Assembly: GCF_000258765.1 (NCBI RefSeq)
Contig: NZ_AJLT01000002.1
Span: forward strand, 38,726 to 102,725
Origin: Gillisia marina
Lineage (GTDB): Bacteria > Bacteroidota > Bacteroidia > Flavobacteriales > Flavobacteriaceae
Direction: 5' to 3'
DNA: 64,000 bases
Shown: piece by piece, positions 50,177 to 59,693 of the stretch
How the letters are laid out: each line of letters opens with the position of its first letter
Position numbering within the stretch: the stretch's first letter is position 1
Notes under the pieces: generated by a model
Seen by the model: only the letters and a program-made list of their open reading frames with translations
Told to the model about the DNA's origin: nothing
Databases searched by the model: none
Program-made: the position numbers and the translations under genes

Positions 50177-51398
50177 CTATTTCCTGTCAATTAATGCCTC
50201 ATAAACCAAATATCTTAAATATTCCTTGCCTTCAATCTCAAGACCTTCTAACATTATGAGCTTATTGAAAGTTTCAAGCAATTGAGTAGTAGTTTTAATT
50301 TCAACTAAAAGGAATTTTTTCATACCCTCCTTATGCCTTTTAATTTCTTCAGTTGTGGAGTTTTCAATTTTAATCCTTACTAGATGAAGTATTTGGCCAT
50401 GATTTTTAATTTTGGATATCTTCTGTACTTCCTGAAACAAATTTTCGAAAATTTCAGATGATTTCGTAAAATCATTAAGGTTATCGAATGCTTTTTTAGG
50501 ACCTGTACCATGTGTGATACTTAAAACTTTAGACTTAATATCCTTAGGTTTAATATATAAATTCTTTTCTTCGTTATTCTTGTCTTTATATAGAATAGAA
50601 GCAACTGTCGAAAATTTTAGAGCTTCCTTTTTTATTTCATCATTAGAAACCTGAATCGTGTTTTGAAGATGACCTACTCCTTCAATGCTTTTCAATTCAG
50701 TAGTTTTAAAGAATATCCTAATTGCCGACTCATTAAATTCACTAAAAGCTATTTCGTATTCCGTATCGGAATTTAAACTTTCAAAATGGAGCTTAAGTAG
50801 AGCTAATACAAAAGCTATATTGTTATTATAGTTGAAATATCTATCTTCTGAAATAATTGCACGTAAATAGAATTCATCTTCTTTAGTATCATGAATGAGC
50901 CTGTATCTTCTCACATGCTCCGCTTTAGATTTTAGACTTTCTAAATTCTGGTTGAGAATATCTCTATATCCTTTTTTAAGTAGACTTGAAGCATATTTAT
51001 CAATATTGTATAAGTTTTGAAAGAAGTCTCTTTCTCCTGAATGAATAGGAATGGCTTTAATTTCTTCTTTTCCTGATCCATTAAAATATTCGGACTCACT
51101 TAAATTATTAAAGACCAATCCAAATTCCTTCTCATAATTAAATTGAATATCTTTTAGATTACTTCTTAAATCTATCTTTTTATAACGAGAATCCATTGAT
51201 TTAAGGATTGTGTAAAGCGTGGAAGATCCTTTTATAGATATAAATCGATCTTTCAGATTTGAAATATCAAAATATAATTTAATCTCTTCTAGATATTCAC
51301 TATCGTAAATTAAGGTTAGGAGCTTGTCTACCCCAATTCCATTATCTCCTTTCTTGAACTCGTCACTATTAAGTGTTCTTTTTTTTAAATTTTTCCAT
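50177..51398 (-). CDS. Hypothetical protein, one frameshift
   Basis: About 406 residues when restored. The long open part starts internally at 51196, but the frame is open upstream to ATG at 51398 if the T-run 51379-51386 has seven bases rather than eight (giving MEKFKKRTLNSDEFKKGDNG). The segment HVRRYRLIHDTKEDEFYLRAIISEDRYFNYNNN weakly recalls the DUF932 (plasmid/phage) pattern, but I do not claim it. No signal peptide or membrane segment is seen. It probably forms an operon with the small basic protein upstream. Confidence 0.7.
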
Positions 51399-51409
51399 CA
51401 GGTTTTATT

Positions 51410-51538
51410 TTATTTGTTGCCTTTACTATCCTTTCGATTACTCCTTACATGTGGTTTGACTTCAATGGTCTTTCCATTTACTTTTCTTTTGTGCCCGGGA
51501 ATTCTATTAAACTTTCTCCCATTTGAATCTTGTGCCAT
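51410..51538 (-). CDS. Very small basic protein
   Basis: A 42-residue protein, MAQDSNGRKFNRIPGHKRKV followed by NGKTIEVKPHVRSNRKDS. The GHxRKVNGKxIxVKPHxRS pattern is one I have seen in short conserved basic proteins, which supports a real gene despite its size. It is 11 bp upstream of the restored hypothetical gene and in the same direction. A nucleic-acid-binding role is plausible from its charge but unproven. Confidence 0.6.
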   Translation of the reverse strand: MAQDSNGRKFNRIPGHKRKVNGKTIEVKPHVRSNRKDSKGNK

Positions 51539-51676
51539 ACTTTTTTTTTTTAAAATATTTTGACTTTATTTACAAATAGACCCTACCAATTATAAATTAG
51601 ATCAGTATCATTTGTAGTAAATTGAGGTGTTTCCTCATCTATATACTTATACTGATATATCCTTTTTGGTATATAA

Positions 51677-52353
51677 ATGAAACCTACAAAAGAATCTGAA
51701 ATTGATTTCGCAGAAATAAAAAGTTTTGAGTTGTTAGATTATATAGCAATGAAAGAAGATTTTCCCGAAGAAGCGACACAAGCTTTGTAGAGTTCTGTTC
51801 GAGATTTGAAAGAGATATTCTTCAAAAAGCCGAGATTTATTGTTCTAAATATAATTATAATGAAGTTACGGCCCTACGAGTAGCTAACTGTACTTTAAGG
51901 AGGGTCTGGAAATACCCTACTTTTAAAAAAGAAAAAGCCAAATCAACTAATCCAGAAAAAGCAATTCTCCTATGGATGTATCCCATCATATTTAGACAGG
52001 TAATTAAATTTGGAGCGGAGAATAAATGCGAGGAGGAGGAGGAAGAAGACCTTGAAATAATAGAAACCGTAGATCAATTAATTAAAGCGCATGGTATTAC
52101 CGATTTAGAAAGTAAAAGAGAATTGAAAACTAAATTAGATACAGTTGAAAGAACTCTAGAAGGGTTAAGTACCAAACATCAAATAATATATTTGACTTAT
52201 AGAGCTTATGAGCGTGATAATAAAAAATTACCAAGAACACTTTTAGAAAAACTTAGAAATTCATTAGACTTAACTCAAAAATCAATCAACACTTATAAGA
52301 ATCAAGCTGAAAAGCATATTCAAACTTATCTTAATTTTTTAAATAATGGGTAA
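51677..52353 (+). CDS. Sigma-factor-like protein, one frameshift
   Basis: About 225 residues when restored. It starts MKPTKESEIDFAEIKSFELL and breaks at TTT 51784-51786; one extra T restores QAFVEFCSRFERDILQKAEIYCSKY and joins the reading frame that ends at 52353. The helical pattern (ALRVANCTLRRVWK, then a C-terminal LSTKHQIIYLTYRAYERD) fits region 2 and region 4 of sigma-70-family factors, although distantly. The C-terminal part contains a six-Glu stretch. It overlaps the next gene by 8 bp, forming a three-gene set with it and an ImmA/IrrE peptidase. Confidence 0.65.
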
Positions 52354-52684
52354 GCCAAAAAATATACAGAAAATTAAATTTACTGAGCTTGATAGCTGGC
52401 TCGGTTCAGCAGGTTTTATTTATCCTCAAAATGAATTTGAATTGGCAAGATTTAACAAGTTATATGAGGATTTTGATTATAAATTAAAGTCAGAAAAAAT
52501 TGATCCTTTGGCTATCATTGGAAATAAGTTTTTAGAAAAATTTGAAAATTCTGAACCCAAAATCATCCAATTAAAAAAAGAAGCTGAATCATTAAGAATG
52601 GTGGCCAGAAAAGGAGCAGAAAAGATCCCACAGCATATCATTGATAAAATGCTTAATAAGCATAAGGAACAGAATGATAATTGA
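52346..52684 (+). CDS. Hypothetical protein of the ImmA module
   Basis: A 112-residue helical, charged protein (ends KIPQHIIDKMLNKHKEQND) with no recognisable domain. It overlaps the sigma-like gene by 8 bp and the ImmA/IrrE gene by 11 bp, so the three are translationally coupled. It may be the substrate or adaptor of the peptidase, an inference from the arrangement only. Confidence 0.7.
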   Translation: MGKPKNIQKIKFTELDSWLGSAGFIYPQNEFELARFNKLYEDFDYKLKSEKIDPLAIIGNKFLEKFENSEPKIIQLKKEAESLRMVARKGAEKIPQHIIDKMLNKHKEQNDN

Positions 52685-53462
52685 AAATGATCAAATAAAA
52701 AGTTTTGCGGAAGAAATAGCAATGGAATATCCTGAATCTGAGACCAATTTAGAACGAATTGTATCAGAAGAGGGATTACAAGTATTTTATGATAGATATG
52801 GACTGAATACTTTTGACGGAATGACTATGTATGATAAAAATAAATTCTTTATTCATATTAATACCACCCAAGGAAATAAGCCAAAAACACCTAGAGGAAG
52901 GTTCACTTTAGCTCATGAGTTAGGACATTATTATATAGACTCTCATCGTATAGGTTTAAAAGAAGGCATTTTGGCTCCTCATCCGTCAACTCTGAATTAT
53001 AAGCATTTCTCGCGTATTGAAAGAGAAGCCGACTATTTCGCATCTAATCTGCTTATGCCAGAGTCCAGGTTTCAAGAAGCTTTCTATAGAAAAAAGTTTA
53101 GTCCGGATTTATTGGACCATTTATGCATTAAGTTCAATGTAAGTAGAACGGCATGTGCCTTTCGCTTTGCCGATATAGGAAACCATCCAATTATGATTGT
53201 TTATTCTGAAAATAATACTGTAATATGGAAATACAGCAGTAAAGATTTTAAATATAAATTTTTACTTTATGAAAAGAGAGTGCCTGAAAATACAGTAATG
53301 GGAGAGTACTTTAACGGAAAACATAATGAAACCTATAAAACAGAAAAAATTTGGGCAGTTGATCTCTTTAATTACATAGCTGATGAGGATCTTAATCTAA
53401 ATGTTAATGAATACTGTATTGCATATAAAAACAAAACTCTAAGTCTCTTTTGGTTTGTATAA
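52674..53462 (+). CDS. ImmA/IrrE family zinc metallopeptidase
   Basis: A 262-residue peptidase from the ATG at 52674 (an earlier start at 52641 would overlap the previous gene more). The HELGH zinc motif is at residues 81-85 and the third ligand is in READYFASNLLMPE. ImmA/IrrE enzymes cleave repressors to switch on mobile-element or stress genes. Here a sigma-like gene lies in the same operon, so cleavage of a regulator controlling it is a reasonable model. Confidence 0.88.
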   Translation: MIIENDQIKSFAEEIAMEYPESETNLERIVSEEGLQVFYDRYGLNTFDGMTMYDKNKFFIHINTTQGNKPKTPRGRFTLAHELGHYYIDSHRIGLKEGILAPHPSTLNYKHFSRIEREADYFASNLLMPESRFQEAFYRKKFSPDLLDHLCIKFNVSRTACAFRFADIGNHPIMIVYSENNTVIWKYSSKDFKYKFLLYEKRVPENTVMGEYFNGKHNETYKTEKIWAVDLFNYIADEDLNLNVNEYCIAYKNKTLSLFWFV

Positions 53463-53538
53463 ATAGATTTATTAAAAAATGGGGATGCGAAGACAAAAGC
53501 CATCAAAACCCCTCCCTTTTTAAATTAAATAGGATACT

Positions 53539-54648
53539 TCATTTAATCTCTTCAAGCAATTTATAAGGATCTATATTAATAAAAAGCTCATCGTTGCTAG
53601 CAGTGAGTGGATCCAACCAGTTAACTTTTTGATAACCAAATAATACAAGCTCTTTCATTTCCTCAGTTAGATCTTTATTCTCATCACATGCGTTCAGAAA
53701 AACTCTTAGCTTATTGGCCTCATGCCAGAGATCAGACTTTTGTTTGATGAAACGTAGCTTTTCGATTTCCTCCTTTTGTGATTTTTCTCTTTCATCCTGC
53801 TTCTTCATTTCAATGGCCTGTTTCTTTAAACGCTTTTCATTTTCAACTTTCCATTTGCGTTTCTCCTTTGCCATTTGCTCTAAAAAGGTGATGATGGTTA
53901 GTAGTTTTTCTGCGAGAGTTTTAGTAGAAGTTTCCTGCCATTCCTTTTCAGTAAATTCTCCAGCAAGAAAACTCAAAAGTCCGATAGAAATTAATTCACT
54001 TCTTCTATATCCTGGTTTTTCCGTCTCATAAACCCTTTTTGACCTTTCCCTCATCCGGATACCTATTTCTGTTCCTTCTATAACAACGTAAGATCGTTCA
54101 TAACAAAATAGAAAATAATGCCCTCTAGCCTTCATCACCTTTATAAAAGTGTTCAGAAAACATAAGGCTCTCTTATAGGGCTTTCCAGAAGCACTGACTG
54201 AAATTCTCCCATAATTATATCTTTTAGTATAATCCCTGCAATTATTTACAATCGGATGATTTTTAGGATTATCCGACAGCATTTCCATGATAATTGGATC
54301 AGGATTTTTAGGAAGTCGTTTAGGAACCTCCCAATCAGAAACCATATGAACATCATTTATAGTAAGGTTTTTTCCTGAAGAATTAGAATTCACTGAGTTT
54401 TCTCCGGTGCGAATTAACAATTCAATTTCACTCTTGGATTTTGTTTGTGGTAATAGTGGTTTGTTAATCTTTTTACCAAATTTTCTTTTCATCCAGTAAC
54501 CGTTAGGCGGCAAAGGAATTTTATTTATAGTGCATATATCCTTAAAACTACTATAAGAAACCATGTAATTTTCGGTGAAATAGGTAATAGGTTTCTCCCA
54601 AACTAATTGATATAATTCTTCTCTGGTTAATTCTATTCTGACAGGCAT
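53539..54648 (-). CDS. Conserved hypothetical protein with N-terminal HTH-like motif and coiled coil
   Basis: 369 residues. The start (REELYQLVWEKPITYFTENY, then SFKDICTINKIPLPPNGYWMKRKFGKK) matches a widespread unnamed family that opens LYELVW-P and has IPxPPxGYW; the segment looks like a homeodomain-like DNA-binding unit. Residues 255-310 are a Lys/Glu coiled coil. Function unknown. It is monocistronic on the minus strand. Confidence 0.8.
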   Translation of the reverse strand: MPVRIELTREELYQLVWEKPITYFTENYMVSYSSFKDICTINKIPLPPNGYWMKRKFGKKINKPLLPQTKSKSEIELLIRTGENSVNSNSSGKNLTINDVHMVSDWEVPKRLPKNPDPIIMEMLSDNPKNHPIVNNCRDYTKRYNYGRISVSASGKPYKRALCFLNTFIKVMKARGHYFLFCYERSYVVIEGTEIGIRMRERSKRVYETEKPGYRRSELISIGLLSFLAGEFTEKEWQETSTKTLAEKLLTIITFLEQMAKEKRKWKVENEKRLKKQAIEMKKQDEREKSQKEEIEKLRFIKQKSDLWHEANKLRVFLNACDENKDLTEEMKELVLFGYQKVNWLDPLTASNDELFINIDPYKLLEEIK

Positions 54649-55557
54649 GATAAGCTTCGTTTTAAACTAATTATACATTGGATAAATTTCGATCTCTAAT
54701 TTAAACGAGAATTTAATATTTTTAATGTTTAGTTGAAGATTGCGGTTAAGTAACGGCTAACACCTAGCAGATGATGGGAACGGTTTTCGGCTGATAAGAA
54801 CAGCATAATCTGGAATGAATCTGCAAGTAAAATTCCGGGATTTCTGGGATTTTTTTCATTAAATCCCTTTTATTATTGGTTCGAAATAGAACAAGATTTA
54901 ATTTAGGTGTATTAAGTTAATATTTTTTTTAGCATACAACAGTTAAGATAAAATCTTAGAAAAAATCATAAAAACAAATGCCCCAAATCTACCATAACTA
55001 ATCTGCGCGTGGTTCCTGTGCTGTTTTTATAGCGTACGGGAAGTTAAGCATAAAGTAAAAACAGCAGAGGGCGCATCATACTTGTGATTAATTTTACAGT
55101 AAAAATTACCATTTCATTAATATTTCCAAGACATATACATTAAAACACTGTATACCATCTATTATGAAAATCATATTATATAACTCAGCATAATTTTGTG
55201 CTGCAATTACAACATCAAGTTAGAGGGGAATAAAACTTTGACCTTTCAGTTTCCATTGCTTGGTAATTTTACATAAATAAGGAATGCCCAATGAAGGTAA
55301 AGTAGTTTACTTTGCCTTCATATTCTAAATTCGAATATGGAATAGTTATGTTGTGTAAAGCTTTTTAGAACAGGAAAAAAGAGCATAGTTAGGGGTGATA
55401 AATTGCAATAAGTTCTGTTCATTTTGCAAATAATCTGACTTACTTGCAATATTATAATCGCTATTGCAAATTTTTATGTTATTCTGCAATAGTAGAAAAA
55501 AACCATTAACTGTGAAATTAGGACGATTTGCGGCAAAGCGATTTGTTATGACAGCTC
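54649..55557. other. Long intergenic region with structured repeat copy 2
   Basis: About 900 bp without a convincing gene. Bases 54740-54810 include a GCTAACACCTAGC phrase of the kind that borders small gene cassettes in flavobacteria (from memory). Bases 55004-55105 hold copy 2 of the structured repeat. A weak minus-strand ORF at 55346-55579 overlaps the next gene and is probably not real. Confidence 0.5.
55004..55105 (+). repeat. Structured imperfect repeat, copy 2
   Basis: It matches 47143-47245 in the same orientation, with core TTTTTATAGCGTACG then GAAGTTAAGC (55024-55049). GCTGTTTTTA (55019-55028) pairs with TAAAAACAGC further on, and TGCGC (55004) with GCGCA near 55075, giving a long imperfect stem. 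The conserved loop and compensating stems suggest a selected RNA or single-strand DNA structure. Confidence 0.6.
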
Positions 55558-56007
55558 TTATTTTTTCTCCTCTAACCACTGCTTAAAATCATCTTGAACT
55601 TCTGGTTTTTCTGAGAAATATTCTTGATATCTTTCCTTGTTAGTTTCCATGAGGATCTTATAAAGTTCAAACTTTTCGTTCTGTCTTTCTTGCAAGGAAT
55701 ATCCAAAATAACCCAAGAGACTTAATAAAACAATACCCAGTGAACAAACAAGGATAAGTAGGTAATTAGGAATTATCCGTGCATATTTTAATTTCTTATC
55801 TATCTCTTTAAGCACTTGATCCTTTAAATTATTTTCCTTTTGCTGTTGCCCTAAGAAAATATTTAAATTCTTTTCGAATGCCTCGGTGCTAATGGGAATA
55901 CTTAAAGTGGATAGTTGTTTTGAAAGCTCCTCAAGTTTTATAATAGAAGCTTTAAAATCCGCCATCTCATCAGTCATGAGCTCCATAATTTCGTCTAGCT
56001 TTTTCAT
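55558..56007 (-). CDS. Small membrane protein downstream of the relaxase
   Basis: 149 residues. An N-terminal helical/coiled region (KLDEIMELMTDEMADFKAS, a motif that repeats Leu/Glu) is followed by one transmembrane helix (YLLILVCSLGIVLLSLLGYFGY, residues 97-118) and a charged C-terminal tail. It begins 12 bp after the relaxase stop. Genes of this kind follow mobB in Bacteroidota mobilizable elements; it may help dock the relaxosome, which is inference. Confidence 0.72.
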   Translation of the reverse strand: MKKLDEIMELMTDEMADFKASIIKLEELSKQLSTLSIPISTEAFEKNLNIFLGQQQKENNLKDQVLKEIDKKLKYARIIPNYLLILVCSLGIVLLSLLGYFGYSLQERQNEKFELYKILMETNKERYQEYFSEKPEVQDDFKQWLEEKK

Positions 56008-56019
56008 TGTTTTAATTCT

Positions 56020-56886
56020 TTAAAACCCTATTCCCACATCTAAACTTTTCTTAATTACTTGTTTCACTAAACCTTTGGCTATGCTTGTTGCCATATTAGT
56101 ACTTATTTGCACTGTTTTATCCAGGAGCTTTAAACTGCTAGGAACTTCTTTCATTCTTGATATTCCTGAATTTTGAGTGATCTCCCCAATGAGTTTACCT
56201 CCCGTCATAGATCGGTGAACATCACTTCCCTTCAAATTCACTCCTTTGTATTCAAACCGAAAGCCTTGTAATTGATTTGACTTATTGATACTGGGAATCA
56301 CCTTTACCTGATGCACTTTCATCTTGCTGATATATTCATCTATAGATTTTGGTCTGGTTTCTAGAACTCGGTCATTGATATGTTTGATGGCCATTCGCTG
56401 CCCTTTTAATTCAAGTAGCTTTTCCTGCTGCACTTCCCGGACTCTTGTGAGTCCGAGTTGTTTTGCAACATTATCTGCGGCTAGCTGACTTCGTTTACCA
56501 TTAAAACTATCGTTATAGGCTTTTCCATCAAAACCAATCCTATTGACATATACATGTACATGGGTATGCGCCTTATCCCGATGTACAAAAGCAATGGCTT
56601 GTCTATTTTTTAGTTCCATTTCCTTCAGGAATAGCCTGGTGATCTCTTGAAGTTGTGATTTGCTCATCTGATGTCCGTCTTCTACGGTAGGACTTAGAAT
56701 AAAACTGAGGGTATTATTGACACATCGCTCATTTTGCGACTGAATGATCTTAAACTCTTCGGTGATCTCCTTTGGGGAGTCACCAGCTAGGTGCTCTTTG
56801 AAAACCACTTCAGCATCTTTTTCTTGGTTCCACCCATAATCAATAGATGCTCCCGTCCTTGCTATGGAATGTCCTTTCCCGATCAT
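56020..56886 (-). CDS. mobB: Relaxase / mobilization nuclease (MobB type)
   Basis: 288 residues of a MobP-like relaxase. The three-histidine metal motif HTHVHVYVNR is at 107-116 (His107, His109, His111, Asn115), and the nucleophile region near the start has Tyr17. It nicks oriT and pilots the strand during mobilization by a helper conjugative element. It overlaps the restored mobC by 4 bp (ATGA). Confidence 0.9.
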   Translation of the reverse strand: MIGKGHSIARTGASIDYGWNQEKDAEVVFKEHLAGDSPKEITEEFKIIQSQNERCVNNTLSFILSPTVEDGHQMSKSQLQEITRLFLKEMELKNRQAIAFVHRDKAHTHVHVYVNRIGFDGKAYNDSFNGKRSQLAADNVAKQLGLTRVREVQQEKLLELKGQRMAIKHINDRVLETRPKSIDEYISKMKVHQVKVIPSINKSNQLQGFRFEYKGVNLKGSDVHRSMTGGKLIGEITQNSGISRMKEVPSSLKLLDKTVQISTNMATSIAKGLVKQVIKKSLDVGIGF

Positions 56887-57180
56887 TTTCTGAAATTTTT
56901 TAAATGCCCTCTAATCTCTTCTGCCAATTGCATTACTTCCCTAGTCAACTGGGGATTGCTTTTTTTTAAACATATTACCGATTCGACTAAAGTTGTTTTT
57001 ATATTGAATCAGAAGCTGGTAACATTCCAACTGTTCCGGAGTAATCCGCTCTACAATATTTCTTTCAAAAGCCGTAGAACGCAAATATTCTGAAAGGGAA
57101 ATACCTGCCCTTGCCGCTCTTTTTTTGAGTAGCTTTTTCTCGTAGATCGAGCAGCGTATTTGGATGTATTCCCGTTTCAT
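56883..57180 (-). CDS. mobC: MobC-like relaxosome accessory protein, one frameshift
   Basis: About 98 residues when restored. The N-terminal ribbon-helix-helix (KREYIQIRCSIYEKKLLKKRA, GISLSEYLRS) and the conserved NFSRIGNM motif are typical of MobC. The T-run 56960-56967 has eight bases; seven give FKKSNPQLTREVMQLAEEI and a stop that overlaps the relaxase start by 4 bp, which confirms the correction. It helps the relaxase open oriT. Confidence 0.87.
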
Positions 57181-57295
57181 TTTTTCTTTTAAATCTTTGC
57201 AACCTCCGGGAGCAAAGCAAGATTGTCATGACAATGACACATCTTGCTTTGCTACTCAATATGAAATTCTCCCCAGTGGAATTTACTCGGCCATA

Positions 57296-58183
57296 TTATA
57301 CTTCATCAATGAACTTCTTTTCTTTTTTAATTGAAATCAGTTTCTCATTAAGATCTTTATAATATTCAAAAAGGTGACTTTTATCTATGATGTTCTTATC
57401 CTTTTGCATTAGCTCCTTCGAATAGTTATTTCCCGATTGATCATTATCCAGATACAGCTCAACCCTTTTATATTTCTTAAAAAGCAGGCTTACTTGTTCT
57501 AAAAAGGAAAGCGAGTTCAGTACAACTATATCTGAGTTCTTTAATTTGCTAGGGAATAATTCAGCGAGGGACAATAGGTCGAAAATTCCTTCTACTAGAA
57601 TGAGACTATCTGAATGAATTTTTAAATAGGTATAGGTTTTCGGTGAAGTGGAAGTTTTGGAATAAGAGTTCCTAAGTTCCCAACCGCCTTCATTATTTTG
57701 AACTCCAAGGGCATAATATTTCCTTCCTTTACAAGTATACCATACCTCCTTGCAATATTTCTGTGCTACTTGTAGCGATATGCCCCTTGTGTGCAGATAC
57801 TTCCTTAAAAGGCCTTGAGTGATCGTTCTGACCTCGAGAACAATGTTTTTGTCGATATTATTCTCTATGATATTAGACGGCTGTTGAAATGAAAAAACAG
57901 GTTTCTCATTAGATAGATATCGAAGCGCCTCACTCACCGAACAATTGGATATCAGGCATAACAGATCAATCACATTTCCACCTTTGCCCATTCCGAAATC
58001 ATACCATCGATTCAGTTTTAAAGAAACTTTGAAAGAGGCTTGGGTTTCTGACCGCAGGGGACTCAGAAACCAAGCTTCTTTCTCCGTTGTCCTGTTTGGA
58101 AAGTGCGCTAGTTTTGCGAGTGTTTCAACGATGCAAATACTACGGGCTCTTTCACAGGTTAATCTTTTTTCTTTCATCAGCAT
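57296..58183 (-). CDS. TOPRIM/CHC2-like primase of the mobile element
   Basis: About 295 residues. The N-terminal part (KEAWFLSPLRSETQASFKVSLKLNRWYDFGMGKGGNVIDL) is the CHC2-like zinc-finger fold lacking most cysteines, and the C-terminal part has the TOPRIM signature (LILVEGIFDLLSL and ELYLDNDQSGN). It presumably primes replication of the excised element. Start choice among several nearby ATGs (58198, 58183, 58177) is uncertain. Minus strand, between mobC and the helicase. Confidence 0.82.
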   Translation of the reverse strand: MLMKEKRLTCERARSICIVETLAKLAHFPNRTTEKEAWFLSPLRSETQASFKVSLKLNRWYDFGMGKGGNVIDLLCLISNCSVSEALRYLSNEKPVFSFQQPSNIIENNIDKNIVLEVRTITQGLLRKYLHTRGISLQVAQKYCKEVWYTCKGRKYYALGVQNNEGGWELRNSYSKTSTSPKTYTYLKIHSDSLILVEGIFDLLSLAELFPSKLKNSDIVVLNSLSFLEQVSLLFKKYKRVELYLDNDQSGNNYSKELMQKDKNIIDKSHLFEYYKDLNEKLISIKKEKKFIDEV

Positions 58184-58230
58184 TTTATTTAATTGCAATT
58201 ATGCCTCTTTGATAGTTTCCATGTTCTCAA

Positions 58231-58484
58231 CTTTTTGTCATCACTTTTATTTTTGATGACAGTTTGATGACAAAACGATGACGGCCTTACCTCCTACTAT
58301 TACTGGTCTAACAAGATTCTGTCATCATTCACCAAAAAAATGAAGAATTAAGAGGGGTTTTTCCTGAAAAACTGGGTTCATTTTGATGAAACGATGACAA
58401 CCCACCAAACCCCCTCTAAAACCAAAGGTTTCCGTGTCATCACTTTGTCATCGATTCATCGTTTTCGTCTATATCCCTATAAAT
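58231..58484. repeat. Iteron-like GTCATC/GATGAC cluster, candidate replication origin or operator
   Basis: Eight exact GTCATC or GATGAC hexamers lie within 216 bp (58237, 58255, 58266, 58277, 58321, 58393, 58436, 58447), several in the larger context GATGACAAAACGATGAC. The cluster fills the spacer between the primase and helicase genes. Such clustered short repeats next to replication genes usually bind an initiator. Confidence 0.55.
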
Positions 58485-59693
58485 TCAGTTCGATTTCTGA
58501 TCTTCAAAATTCTCCAAGAGGTAACTTTTATTTATAGTAAAATAGCGTCCTTTGGCATCTGAAAGGTTCGTACTACCATCTCCCCACAGTGTGAATTTTT
58601 GGTAACGGTTCGAATTCGTTATATTTTCAAGCTTCCAATCTTTCTTTAGAATTTTACGGATCTGGGTCAAATCCGTTCTCAGTCTTGTCTTGCTTAAGGC
58701 ATTTAAAACATCCAATGGACAAAACTTGATTTCTTCGAGATCGTGATTTTCCATTACCATAAGGAGAATGCTAGCCAACTCTTTCTCTACACGGTTTCTA
58801 TTGTTCTGAACCAGTTTTGTGAGAGCAGGTGTTTCAATTTGTTTGGGGGTAAACCACATCCGGGTTTGATGGGGGCTATGTAGTGATCGATTCTGAAGGA
58901 AATAGAGAAATGCAGGAATCTCCTTTTCTAAGGTTTCTAAGAATCCAGTATGTTCCTTTTTGACCGAAGGAACTTTCAACACCCAGAAACGGGTTTCATG
59001 GTGATCTATTTTAATAAAATTCTCTTCGTTGTTACTACAGAGAATAAACTTTCCAAAGAATTCTACTTCACGCTTGTCCTTTCCTTTGGCTTCGAGTTTA
59101 TTAAAATTGGTCGTGCTTAAATATTTGATCCGCTCGGTGAGCTCTTCTTTATTGAACAGCACTTCATCAATACAGATTAGCAATTTATTCGCCCAATCTG
59201 CATTGAATTGACTGCTAAAGCTATCGTTGGTGAGATAAGTAAGATTGCTTTCAAAAATCTGCTTTAGCCATTTCAAAAAGGTGCTTTTACCCGTGGAGCG
59301 TTCCCGGGATACCAAGCAAAGAATAGGAAGTATCTGAATGGGTTTGGTATATAAAAGGTGAAGATAATCAAGGCCTAGTTCGAAGTGATCCCCAAAAATA
59401 TGTTTTACAAATTCTAAAGATTTGCTACAAGTTCCTTTTGAGACACTATGACTCAGTGGGGAATAGGTGTTGTAAAAGTTGTTGTAGGTGGATTTGAAGT
59501 TTAGGTGGTCTGGAATACAGGTAAAGCCATCGAATTTTGGAATACTAGCTAGAAATGTTTTACCGTGGTCTTGTCTAATGGTTTCAATGTTCCAAGATAC
59601 CAGTATCTCATTTATCTGCCCACCAATAGTTGGGGCTTCAACTATTTTGTAATAACTGACCCCTACCCGTATATATAAATTTTTAACTTTCAT
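58485..59693 (-). CDS. Primase-helicase (SF3/D5-like NTPase)
   Basis: 402 residues of a DUF5906-type viral/plasmid helicase. The Walker A variant ERSTGKST is at 131-138, Walker B is LLICIDEV near 172, and motif C is KFILCSNNEEN near 211, together with the Arg finger region ETRFWVLKVP. The N-terminal 60 residues are a small beta-rich domain. It is the first replication gene of the element reading leftward. Confidence 0.87.
   Translation of the reverse strand: MKVKNLYIRVGVSYYKIVEAPTIGGQINEILVSWNIETIRQDHGKTFLASIPKFDGFTCIPDHLNFKSTYNNFYNTYSPLSHSVSKGTCSKSLEFVKHIFGDHFELGLDYLHLLYTKPIQILPILCLVSRERSTGKSTFLKWLKQIFESNLTYLTNDSFSSQFNADWANKLLICIDEVLFNKEELTERIKYLSTTNFNKLEAKGKDKREVEFFGKFILCSNNEENFIKIDHHETRFWVLKVPSVKKEHTGFLETLEKEIPAFLYFLQNRSLHSPHQTRMWFTPKQIETPALTKLVQNNRNRVEKELASILLMVMENHDLEEIKFCPLDVLNALSKTRLRTDLTQIRKILKKDWKLENITNSNRYQKFTLWGDGSTNLSDAKGRYFTINKSYLLENFEDQKSN

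Noticed and set aside
47132..55105. A true integron with attC sites
   Set aside because: The GTTAAGC and YYYAAC-like boxes are suggestive, but there is no integron integrase and the interval between copies is about 8 kb with genes on both strands.
55346..55579. A 77-residue minus-strand ORF
   Set aside because: It overlaps the downstream gene's end, has no recognisable pattern and no ribosome-binding context.
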